From positions 15,608,374 through 15,672,373 of the forward strand of contig NC_088871.1 in NCBI RefSeq assembly GCF_032884065.1: 64,000 nucleotides of DNA, given 5' to 3'. Source of the stretch: Artemia franciscana (lineage: Eukaryota > Arthropoda > Branchiopoda > Anostraca > Artemiidae). Positions 1 to 35,480 of this stretch are shown piece after piece. The position numbers and the translations under genes are program-made. How positions within the stretch are numbered: position 1 is the first letter of the stretch; every line of letters begins with the position of its first letter. The notes beneath the pieces were generated by a model. That model searched no databases and was not told the origin of the DNA. It was given only the letters and a program-made list of their open reading frames with translations.

Positions 1-196
1 ACAGACATACTCATAAGAAGAGGAGTTAGATAACAAGCAAATAACCAGGTGAAAAATTGGGCAGTGAAAAACCTGGGGTAATAAACCATCAAGTAAATAT
101 ATCGATTTGTAGATACCAGAAACAAAACTAGCTTTTCTCTTTTTTGTTCGGTTTCTCTTTGTAGCAGGATCTAACCTATTTAAATATTACTTTTAG

Positions 197-24232
<24,036 letters not shown>

Positions 24233-25640
24233 CATACTACACAAATATTGTTACTATTTCCGATGGCTTATTAAACTGTTGGCCACTTCTATTAGCATCA
24301 TTTAAGTCGTTTCGTTTAAATGTACCAGTATTTTGTTCTGTCTTTGGTATCCAAAACTAAAAACGAGGCATTGCCTACTTTTTTTGGTTGTTCTCATCAT
24401 GCAGGAGCCCCCTCCATGCTGGATCTACTAATACATTTAATAATAAGTTTAGAAATCCATTGCCCCTTTCAACATGGTGTTGATTGGGCCAGTGTTAAAC
24501 AGCAACATTTTGAGATAGTTATTATGGTTAAATTATTTGCAGAAATTCGTGCTTACTGCCTGTGTGCTAATAATATGAGGAATTTTGGAAAAGTGAGGTG
24601 GCTTACAGCCAGTGAAAGAAGGAAGTTCAAATATTTTGGCCTAGACCTCTGCTCATCCGTCTTAAGGACAGAAAGAAAAATAGATAATAAAAGAAAAAAA
24701 CGGAAGTGCAGAACCATCTTCTTTCTTGAGCTGTAAAAACTGTCTTTTTTAAGGGATTTAGGAGTGTTGAATGCCTAGGCTGATAATAAGTAAATAAGGA
24801 TGAATGTTACGCTTGCCTTGGTTGATTTGTTTCTTGGAAGAAAAATAGCGATGGTAACAGACTACCATAACTTTGTAGATACAAAAATCCAAATATAGCC
24901 TACGTCATAAAATGACCCATAGGTTAACATGGTAGTCACAAGTGCAAGATAATTAGGGTTTCTCATTTTAAAAATATATCTAGGACTTGAACTATTTACA
25001 CAATAGGATTGAAATGTTTAAATCGAGCTTTGTTTGCTATTAGAATTTATCTTTTTTTCTGAACTCAGAAACGCTAGTAGCGACTGTTTTATGGTCAATT
25101 AGAATATTTAATGTCTCGAAAGGAAAACTGATCCAACAACTAACACATGATTTGTTCGGAACAATGATATGCAATTGAAACAATCTACGTTTGAATTTTA
25201 GATTTACGGTTGAACATTAAAAAGAAAAGAAATAAATTCTTAGTTCTAGTTTTATTTTTTTTTAGCTTTATTTATTAAGTTTTAGCGTTCTTAGTTGTAT
25301 AATCTACTGTCATCGTTCTATATTTTCCTTTTTTCTAAAAACTGAGACATGCATGCCTCTTTAAAATAAAACAAGTTGCATTTTCCATATTTATTGACCT
25401 ATTCTGTTGAATACTTGTGAAAACAGTTATTGACCAATGCCTGGGTAGTTTGAAAAAATAATGCAACTCCTCAAATGTTAATCTGAATAACATTTATAAG
25501 ACACATGTTACAAGAAAAGTTGATTTAAGAAACTATAAAAGTTAGTTTCGTTACAAGACATGAAAAGAAAAGGTTAACCTGAATAACGAAATTGTAAATG
25601 TAAAATTGGAGTTCTAAATTATATCATTTTCTCTCTCTTC
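24233..25640. other. 3' flank of the AAMP-like gene, no second gene seen
   Basis: It probably begins with the 3' UTR. Candidate poly(A) signals are ATTAAA at 24270, with GT-rich DNA downstream, and AATAAA at 25231. A 138-codon frame at 24320-24736 has no recognisable motif and follows the stop too closely to be assigned. The rest is AT-rich. Confidence 0.5.
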
Positions 25641-25688
25641 TTTCCGTTTTTCCTGTCCCTTCCTTTTCTCTCTCTCAGTCTCCTCGTT

Positions 25689-25734
<46 letters not shown>

Positions 25735-26990
25735 GAATGCTATCTAAGATCTATTAAGACGCGACTAAAATGGTATCCGTGCCAACAAATCTTCTGTCTT
25801 TTAATTTGGTGCTGACGCATTGTAGGGTCGTCGTCTGCTATGACACTGGAGAACGAATGGAGGTCGTTTTTGCGGTACATACACATCAGACTGTTTCGCT
25901 CCCTCTTTTTGAATTAACGATGCCAGATGCCTCTCTGCCTTTTATTATGTCTTTATCACGCAATTGTTTAGTGAATATTTGGGTTGATATATATCTTTTA
26001 GAAACTGTCCATGCAGTTCCTGTATTCCTCATGTCTTCTTCTATTTCATTTGTCTGTAGAATGGGGCTGAACTTCAGTGATCAAGCACCCATTCCTAAAC
26101 TATGAATAAAATTCTGCTAAAACAAGTAGGAAGACTCCAAAAGAAGGGGAGAGGCTGCCCCACCGCTTGATTTATCTTTAAATCCTTAGAGTGATTTTCA
26201 TTGTTTTTTCTGTCCATGGTTGAACAGCAAATAGCCATTTCATGGTACTTTCGACCACCTCTATTTTCCTCTGTCATCTCTCTCTCTCTACCTTTCTCTT
26301 TCTCTCTGTCTAACTGTCTGGTTGTCTCTTTGTCTATCTGTATGTCTCTCTCTCTCTCGCTTTCTCTCTCTCCCTTTTCTCTCTCCTTTTTACTCTCTGT
26401 CACCCTCTATCACTCTATCCTTCTTGCTTCTCCATTGCTTCTTCTCTATCCATCTCCCTCTCCCCGTTTCGTTCTCTTTTCTTCCCCCTCTCTCTCTTTC
26501 TCCATCTCTCTCTCTCTCTCTTCCTTTCTCCCTCTCTTACAAGACTATCTAATATCGGTGATGAGACGGCTAAAATGGTATCTGTAATGTCAAATATTTT
26601 TCTTATATCGCGCGGCTCGTGTCTTGGGGGTTTTTCATCTCCTGTGACGTTGGGGAATAAGCTGAGGTCATTTTTATGGTAAAAATCCTCATGAGGGTTT
26701 TTAATGACTTCTTCTTTTGCAAACGGTGCCAGCTCGCCTCACTGCCTTTTATTATGTTTATATTTAGGAACAATGTAGCGGATATTTGTGTTGATATTTT
26801 ATAAAAGCTTCAGTGCCTTTATTCCTCATTTCATCTGCTATTTTAGCTGTCGAAAGAGTGGATATGGGCGTCAATGATCAAGTATCCACTCTTAAAGACT
26901 CAATATTAATCTGAAACCCGTGATCTTCTCTGTCGAATACAAGCAGATGCTGCCCAGATGATGATGGACTGCCACCCCCGTTAGAGTTCT
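25640..26990. repeat. Two diverged tandem units, each led by a pyrimidine (CT)n tract
   Basis: A (CT)n run at 25692-25732 precedes TAAGA, then CTAAAATGGTATCCGTG, then CTGCCTTTTATTATGT and AGTGATCAAGCACCCA. A second pyrimidine-rich tract (about 26275-26540) precedes the matching series GCTAAAATGGTATCTGT, CTGCCTTTTATTATGT and AATGATCAAGTATCCA. The units are about 800 bp apart, in the same orientation and substantially diverged. The reading frames that cross them are not conserved between units, so I treat them as non-coding. Confidence 0.6.
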
Positions 26991-26999
26991 GTTTAATTC

Positions 27000-28667
<1,668 letters not shown>

Positions 28668-28776
28668 AAAACTAGCTATTGGTGTGGGCGCTACGCGCGC
28701 GGGAGGGTTTGGGGGGCGCGAAGCGCCCCCACCAACTAGGTGTTGGGGTGACGCGAAGCGCCACCCCAACAGCTAG
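28668..28776 (+). mobile_element. Orphan Helitron 3' end
   Basis: Only the last ~110 bp of a Helitron are present: a GCGC-rich stretch, a hairpin around GGGGCGC-GAA-GCGCCCC, CTAG, a second hairpin around GGTGACGC-GAA-GCGCCACC (one mismatch) and the terminal CTAG at 28773-28776. The next element starts on the following base. It is likely the truncated left edge of the array. Confidence 0.8.
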
Positions 28777-28942
28777 TCTATCTATCTATCTATATAAAAA
28801 TAAGTTGTCTGTGGATCTGTGGATCGTGGATCAGGTGACGTCATGTTTCGGCTGACGTCATGAAATTAGTTGCCATCATTTTTGCTTTGAAGGTGACGTC
28901 ATTCAAGTTATATAAGACATATGTTCGCGTAGAATTCTATTA

Positions 28943-29224
28943 ATGTTTAAGTTTACAATGACTGATGAAGATGCTCAAAGAGTCTATGCCAAAAAACTTG
29001 CTGCTGATAGAGAAAGTCAGAAAAGAAAGCGTGCCGAGGAATCAAAAGAACAGCAAGGAAACAGGCTTGAGGCTAAAGAACGCAAAACCGCGCAGTTAGA
29101 TGAAGATCCACCTGGACAGCGAGAGTCAAAACATATTAAAACTGAAAATGATAGCGATGATGATTGGGTTTGGGATTTTGACTTGGATAAGGTCATCAAT
29201 GACTACCAGATTTTAGTTAAAAAA
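28943..29224 (+). pseudogene. Helitron ORF N-terminal fragment
   Basis: The frame begins MFKFTMTDEDAQRVYAKKL and continues with charged text (KRKRAEESKEQQGNRLEAKE, DSDDDWVWDFDLDKV). Arthropod Helitron proteins often start with such arginine/glutamate/glutamine-rich repeats before the Rep domain. After about 29222 the frame runs into unrelated repeat sequence, so the Rep region is lost. A stand-alone small gene is possible but unlikely, given its place just inside the Helitron 5' end. Confidence 0.55.
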
Positions 29225-29239
29225 AACAAAGGTTCGGCG

Positions 29240-30619
29240 ATATGTATTTCATAGTGAAGCTGAAAAATAAAGAAGAAAAAGAAAACTGAAAAAAGAAAAA
29301 AGAGAAATTACAGACTGGGATACCGGGACACAAATGACGACCGGGACACAGGGAATATAAATGACGACCAGGACACAGGTATTTAAGAATATCGTTCAAA
29401 GACAAATTTTTAATTGTAAGAAGACCGTTGAAAGAGAAATTTCTAATTGTAAAATGACTGAAAAACCTACAATGGCAACGGTACCACCATCGAAGTAGAT
29501 AACCAGTGGGTTTACGGCAAACCTACCATCTTCAAAGATACCACGATAGGAAGACTCTACACCGTTCACCCCAATCAACATGAATGCTTCTTTCTACGCC
29601 TGCTTTTGGTGAATGTACCCGGTCCGACATCCTTTGAGTATTTGAGAACTGTAAACGGTACTATACATGACACTTACCGTAGTGCATGCCAAGCTCTGAA
29701 TTTATTGGAGAATGACCAACACTGGGATAACTGCATCAATGACGTGTGCGAAACGTCAACCCCAAGTCGAATTCGTACACTTGCTCTCCATCAGCTCCTA
29801 CAGAGTTATGGGAAAAATATAAGTCAAAAATGTCCGAAGATATACTCCATCGAAAACAGTTAGAGACGTCAGAAATGACTTTTGATTGTACATCAGAAAT
29901 TTATAACGACACTTTAGTTATTATAGAAGATATGTATTTCATAGTGAAGCTGAAAAATAAAGAAGAAAAAGAAAACTGAAAAAAGAAAAAAGAGAAATTA
30001 CAGACTGGGATACCGGGACACAAATGACGACCGGGGCACAGGGAATATAAATGACGACCAGGACACAGGTATTTAAGAATATCGTTCAAAGACAAATTTT
30101 TAATTGTAAGAAGACCGTTGAAAGAGAAATTTCTAATTGTAAAATGACTGAAAAACCTACAATGGCAACGGTACCACCATCGAAGTAGATAACCAGTGGG
30201 TTTACGGCCAACCTACCATCTTCAAAGATACCACGATAGGAAGACTCTACACCGTTCACCCCAATCAACATGAATGCTTCTTTCTACGCCTGCTTTTGGT
30301 GAATGTACCCGGTCCGACATCCTTTGAGTATTTGAGAACTGTAAACGGTACTATACATGACACTTACCGTAGTGCATGCCAAGCTCTGAATTTATTGGAG
30401 AATGACCAACACTGGGATAACTGCATCAATGACGCGTGCGAAACGTCAACCCCAAGTCAAATTCGTACACTTGCTCTCCATCAGCTCCTACAGAGTTATG
30501 GGAAAAATATAAGTAAAAAATGTCCGAAGATATACTCCATCGAAAACAGTTAGAGACGTCAGAAATGACTTTTGATTTTACATCAGAAATTTATAACGAC
30601 ACTTTAGTTATTATAGAAG
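29240..30619 (+). repeat. 690 bp tandem direct duplication inside Helitron A
   Basis: The unit from TATGTATTTCATAGTGAAGC (29241) to TTATAGAAGA is repeated at 29931 with an offset of exactly 690 bp and only a few differences (for example A/G near 30034 and A/C near 30209). Each unit holds the same Helitron segment: VYGKPTIFKDTTIGRLYTV, then LLLVNVPGPTSFEYLRTV, then NLLENDQHWDNCIND. A frameshift follows, then PTELWEKYKSKMSEDILHRK. Confidence 0.9.
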
Positions 30620-31278
30620 ATTTGTGCGTACGTATGGCAAACAAACCTCTTCAGGATTTGGGAATGCCTTCACCTAACCGTATCGCTGCTGTTTCGACAT
30701 GTGTAGAATTGGATCGTGAACAAAGTTACAGTACGAGTGATCTATTGTCGTATGTACAAAATAACATTTACAAGTTAACGTCGGAACAAAAAGACATTTA
30801 TGATACGATAGACTCAATTTCAGGACGTATACAACTACCTGCTGATTTCTGTAGTTTAGTGACGTCCAAAAATGAATTGATTGAAAAAGTATTTCCGAAT
30901 ATTCTTAAAAATTATAAAAATAATAAATGGCTTTTAGTTATTATAGAAGATTTGTGCGTACGTATGGCAAACAAACCTCTTCAGGATTTGGGAATGCCTT
31001 CACCTAACCGTATCGCTGCTGTTTCGACATGTGTAGAATTGGATCGTGAACAAAGTTACAGTACGAGTGATCTATTGTCGTATGTACAAAATAACATTTA
31101 CAAGTTAACGTCGGAACAAAAAGACATTTATGATACGATAGACTCAATTTCAGGACGTATACAACTACCTGCTGATTTCTGTAGTTTAGTGACGTCCAAA
31201 AATGAATTGATTGAAAAAGTATTTCCGAATATTCTAAAAAATTATAAAAATAATAAATGGCTAAGCGTTTGCATATGA
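29490..31278 (+). pseudogene. Helitron helicase region, duplicated and frameshifted
   Basis: The frames encode the region before and after the Helitron PIF1-type helicase core. QWVYGKPTIF, FFLRLLLVNVPGPTSFEYL and MSEDILHRKQLETSEMTF lead into IIEDLCVRMANKPLQDLGMP and LTSEQKDIYDTI. That stretch jumps directly to SGRIQLPADFCSLVTSKNEL and NILKNYKNNKWL, so the Walker A and B part is deleted. The block LVIIEDLC..KNNKWL occurs twice in frame (330 bp, 30602-30931 and 30932-31261, one difference near 31236). A small deletion after TPSQIRTLA breaks the frame in both 690 bp units. Confidence 0.75.
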
Positions 31279-31319
31279 CGTCATTATTAGTGCATACGGC
31301 TTTGTATATGCACAGACAA

Positions 31320-31578
31320 TGGGAAAGCCAAGAATGTTGTATATTCGCAATTTTTACGTAGTTTAACTCCTGCAGACGAAATGAATGCTTGCCTGAAAAA
31401 TTCTAATTTATGGGCACACGTAAAAATATTAAAATTAACTACAAATATGCGTGTCCGATTGCAAAACGATGATTCTGGTCAAACATTTTCAGATCAATTG
31501 CTGGCAATTGGAAACGGAAAGCTTCCAGTAGTGGGAAAGCCAAAAATGTTGTATATTCGCAATTTTTACGTAGTTTGA
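31320..31578 (+). pseudogene. Helitron helicase middle piece bracketed by a repeated C-terminal tag
   Basis: The piece LTPADEMNACLKNSNLW, then LKLTTNMRVRLQNDDSG, then LLAIGNGKLPV belongs upstream of the SGRIQLPADF block in intact Helitron helicases, but here it follows it. It is bracketed by two copies (about 31320 and 31533) of a GGGAAAGCCAAGAATGTTGT-type tag derived from the helicase C-terminus. The order is therefore scrambled. Confidence 0.7.
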
Positions 31579-32304
31579 AACACATATATAAATCTATCTA
31601 TATTCACAGGTGGGACACAGGGACACAACTACAATGGCGCGTAACTAATATGGCGCGTAACGACTTACGCGCGCGGGGGGGCTTGGGGGGGCGCGAAGCG
31701 CCCCACCAACTAGGTGTTGGGGTGGCGCGAAGCGCCACCCCAACAGCTAGTATATATATAAAGATAAGTTGTCTGTGTGTCGAGTGACGTCATGTTTGTG
31801 TGTCGACTGACGTCATGTTTTCGACTGACGAAACTACAGACCGGGGCATCGGGACACAAATGACGACCGGGACACTGGGACATAGGGAGTATAAATGACG
31901 ACCGGGACACTCAAAGAGAAAGCGACCGGGACACAAGGAATGTTCGATTAGCAATCACCATCAGCAAAGCACCGGGACACAAATGACATCAACAAAGCTC
32001 AAGGGCAATCATTAGAATCATGAGGTATAACTAAAAAAACTAAAAAAAGGTAAAAAACTAAAAACTAAAAAAAAGACCAATTCAAAAACGAATGTATATA
32101 CAGACCGGGACACCGGGACACAAATGACGACTGGGACACAAGGAATATAAATGACGACCGGGACACTCAAATAGAAATTACAGACTGGGACACCGGGACA
32201 CAAATGACGACCGGGACACAGGGAATATAAATGACGACCGGGACACAACTACAACGGGGACGCCGGGGGGCACAAGGGGATATATAAATGACGACGGCGA
32301 CACA

Positions 32305-32591
<287 letters not shown>

Positions 32592-32835
32592 CAGGTTGGA
32601 CACAGGGACACAACTACAATGGCGCGTAACTGATATGGCGCGTAAAGACTTACGCGCGTGGGGTGGCTTGGGGGGGTGTCGAAGCGCCCCCACCAACTAG
32701 GTTTGGGGTTGGCGCGAAGTGCCACCCCAACAGCTAGTCTATATATATAAAAATAAGTTGTCTGTGTGTCGAGTGACGTCATTATATGACGTCTGAATTA
32801 TTTCATCAAATACCAATTCAAAAACGAATGTATTC

Positions 32836-32913
32836 AAGCCGAAGTAGCTGAGTTGGTAAAGTGTTATGTTCCAGGTTCCAGGTCCGAGAGGTTCCAGGTT
32901 CGAACTTTGGCTT
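32836..32913 (+). ncRNA. tRNA-like module with A and B box inside Helitron C
   Basis: TAGCTGAGTTGG (32845-32856) fits the pol III A box and GGTTCGAAC (32897-32905) fits the B box core, 40 bp apart. AAGCCGAAG (32836-32844) pairs over 9 bp, with one G-U, with CTTTGGCTT (32905-32913), like an acceptor stem. The middle contains a GGTTCCAGGT duplication and does not form a normal anticodon arm, so it is not a functional tRNA gene. It may be a tRNA-derived (SINE-like) head. Confidence 0.5.
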
Positions 32914-33411
32914 TAGTATTAATACAAAAGAAGAAAAAAAAACTGAAAAAGGTAAAAACTACAAAAAAACTAAAAAGAAAATACTAAAAAACTAAAAAAG
33001 CTAAAAAACTAGAAAAATAAAAAAAGGTAAAAAACTAAAAAAGAAAAAAACTAAAAAAAGGTAAAAACTACAAAAAAAAACTAAAAAGAAAAAAAAACTA
33101 ATAACTGAAAAAGAAAAAAAATGAAAAATAAGGAGAAAAAGAAAAAAAACTAAAAACCGGGACAGGGGGAATATAAATAACGACCGGGACACTCAAAGAG
33201 AAATTAAAGACTGGGACACAAATAACGACCGGGACACAGGGAATATAACTGACGACCGGGACGCTCAAAGAGAAATTACAGACTGGGACACAAATGACGA
33301 CCGGGATACTGGGAATATAAATGACGACCGGGACACAGAGACACAACTACAAGGGGGATGCCGGGGGCACAGGGGGATGTATAAATAACGACGGGGACAC
33401 AGGGAATGTTC

Positions 33412-33606
33412 GATTAGCAATCACCATCAACAAAGCTCAAGGGCAATCATTAGAATAATCAGGTATAGATCTGAATACGGATTGTTTTTGCCATGGACAA
33501 TTTTATGTTGCATGCTCAAGAGTAGGTAAACCTGACAATCTATTTATATGCACAGACAATGGGACGTCGAAGAATGTTGTATATTCGCAAGTTTTACGTA
33601 GTTAAA
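33412..33606 (+). pseudogene. Helitron helicase C-terminal piece (element C)
   Basis: INKAQGQSLE is followed by GIDLNTDCF, LYVACSRVGKPDNLFI-like text (one substitution in the motif) and KNVVYSQVLRS before TAA. This is the most complete plus-strand version of the motif VI block apart from the one near 38665. Confidence 0.75.
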
Positions 33607-33607
33607 A

Positions 33608-33700
<93 letters not shown>
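33608..33700. repeat. (CA)n then (TA)n microsatellite
   Basis: About 25 bp of CA pass directly into about 68 bp of TA, directly after the helicase stop of element C and up to the CTAG of element D. Confidence 0.95.
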
Positions 33701-33701
<1 letters not shown>

Positions 33702-33903
33702 TAGCTGTTGGGGTGGCGCTTCGCGCCACCCCAACACCTAGTTGGTGGGGGCGCTTCGCGCCACCCCAACACCTAGTTGGTGGGGGCGCTTCGCGCCCCC
33801 CCCCCCCCCCCACCAAGCCCCCCCGCGCGCGTAAGTCGTTACGCGCCATAATAGTTACGCGCCATTGTAGTTGTGTCCCTATGTCCCACCTGTGAATATA
33901 GAT

Positions 33904-33985
<82 letters not shown>

Positions 33986-35450
33986 TTTTAACTACGTAAA
34001 ACTTGCGAATATACAACATTCTTTGCTGTCCCATTGTCTTTGCATATAAATAGATTGTCAGGTTTACCGACTCTTGAACATGCAACATATAATGGTCCAT
34101 GGGAAAACAATCTGTATTCAGATCTATACCTCATGATTCTAATGATTGCCCTTGAGCTTTGTTGATGGTGATTGCTAATCGACCGTTCCCTGTCCCGGTG
34201 TCCCGGTCGTCATTTATATCCCCCTGTTTCCCCCGGTGTCCCCGTTGTAGTTGTGTCCCTGTGTCCCGGTCGTCATTTATATTCCCTGTGTCCCGGTCGT
34301 CATTTGTATCCCGGTGTCCCGGTCTGTATATACATTCGTTTTTTAGTTTTGTTTTTCTCCTTTATTTTTTTCCTTTTTTTTTCTTTTTTAGTTTATTTAG
34401 ATTTTTAGATTTTTTAGTTTTTTTATTAGTTTTTAGTTTTTTTTTCTTTTTAGTTTTTTTGTAGTTTTTACCTTCTTTTTAGTTTTGTTAGTTTTTTTTT
34501 TTTACTTATGTTCTGGTCGTCATTTATACTCCCTGTGTCCCGGTGCTTTGTTGATTGCTAATCGAACATTCCTTTTGTCCTGGTCGCTTTCTCTTTGAGT
34601 GTCGTCATTTATTTTTTTCTTTTTTAGTTCTTTTAGTTTTTACCTTTTTTAGTTTTTTTTAGTTTTTTAGATGAAAATTTTATTTAGTTTTTTCCTTTTT
34701 TTCTTTTTAGTTTTTTATTGGTTTTTACCTTTATTTTAGCTTATTTTTCAGTTTTTTCCTTTTTTTTATTTTTTTTTTATTTTTTATTTTTTTTAGTTTT
34801 TTACCTTTTTTTAGTTTTTTTAGTTTTTTTAGTTTTTTAGCTTTTTTACTTTTTTTTATTAGTTTTTAGTTTTTTTTGTAGTTTTTGCCTTTTTTTAGTT
34901 TTTTCAGTTTTTTTTTAGTTTTTTATTGGTTTTTACCTTTATTTTAGCTTATTTTTCAGTTTTTTCCCTTTTTTTAGTTTTTTTTAGTTTTTAGTTTTTT
35001 TAGTTTTTTACCTTTTTTTAGGTTTTTTAGTTTTTGTTTTCTTTTTAGTTTTTTATTGGTTTTTACCTTTATTTTAGCTTATTTTTCAGTTTTTTCCTTT
35101 TTTTTATTTTTTTTTTATTTTTTATTTTTTTTATTTTTTTACCTTTTTTTAGTTTTTTTAGTTTTTTTAGTTTTTTAGCTTTTTTATTTTTTTATTAGTT
35201 TTTAGTTTTTTTTGTAGTTTTTGCCTTTTTTTAGTTTTTTCAGTTTTTTTTTTTAGTTTTTTATTGGTTTTTACCTTTATTTTAGCTTATTTTTCAGTTT
35301 TTTCTTTTTTTTAGTTTTTTTTAGTTTTTAGTTTTTTTAGTTTTTTACCTTTTTTTAGTTTTTTTATTTTTTTTATTAGTTTTTAGTTTTTTTTGTAGTT
35401 ATATAGTTATATATAGTATTTGTAGTTATATTTTGTAGTTTATTATATAT
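33701..35450 (-). mobile_element. Inverted Helitron element D
   Basis: Read on the minus strand, its 3' end is at 33701 (CTAG), preceded by three hairpin/CTAG modules (CTAG also at 33738 and 33773). Rightward lie a TA run (33906-33983), a helicase C-terminal piece (33985-34185), GGGACAC minisatellite and a long T-rich tract, complementary to the A-rich repeats of the other elements. No clean 5' end is visible before 35450. It may have inserted into the TA run of element C. Confidence 0.75.
33985..34185 (-). pseudogene. Helitron helicase C-terminal piece (element D)
   Basis: On the minus strand it has the same block as elements B, C and G: NKAQGQSLE, GIDLNT, PLYVACSRVGKPDN and KNVVYSQVLR before the stop. 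The piece is conserved in sequence, which suggests the copies are recent. Confidence 0.72.
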
Positions 35451-35480
35451 ATATATATATATATCTATCTATCTATATAT
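35440..35480. repeat. TA/TCTA repeat at the centre of an inverted repeat
   Basis: A TA run passes into TCTATCTATC and then the Helitron 5' end of element E. It lies where the inverted element D meets the direct element E. Confidence 0.8.

Larger units (their letters stand above)
28777..31750 (+). mobile_element. Helitron element A with scrambled helicase ORF
   Basis: The 5' end is TCTATCTATCTATCTATATA at 28777, then AAAAATAAGTTGTCTGTGG, with three TGACGTCA sites downstream. The 3' end is hairpin TGTTGGGGTGGCGC-GAA-GCGCCACCCCAACA (31715-31745), then G and CTAG (31747-31750). Inside are a Helitron N-terminal peptide, repeated pre-helicase blocks and a piece of the helicase C-terminal half. Neither the HUH Rep motifs nor a Walker A motif was found, so the copy cannot be autonomous. 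Helitrons move by rolling-circle-type replication. Confidence 0.82.
32738..33700 (+). mobile_element. Helitron element C, 3' end lost
   Basis: It starts TCTATATATATAAAAATAAG right after the CTAG of B. It carries TGACGTCA, a tRNA-like insert, A-rich AAACTAAAAAAGG repeats, GGGACAC minisatellite, a helicase C-terminal piece (33412-33606), (CA)n and (TA)n. The 3' terminus is absent; the TA run meets the inverted 3' end of element D at 33701. Confidence 0.78.

Noticed and set aside
24320-24736. 138-codon frame just after the AAMP-like stop
   Set aside because: It lies 88 bp after the stop codon, shows no recognisable domain and could be 3' UTR or flank. Kept only as a note.
26201-26587. Ser/Leu-rich frames (128 and 76 codons)
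   Set aside because: They are translations of the CT-rich tract.
32836-32913. Functional tRNA gene
   Set aside because: A and B boxes and a closing stem exist, but no proper anticodon arm can be drawn and the middle is duplicated. It is listed only as a tRNA-like module.
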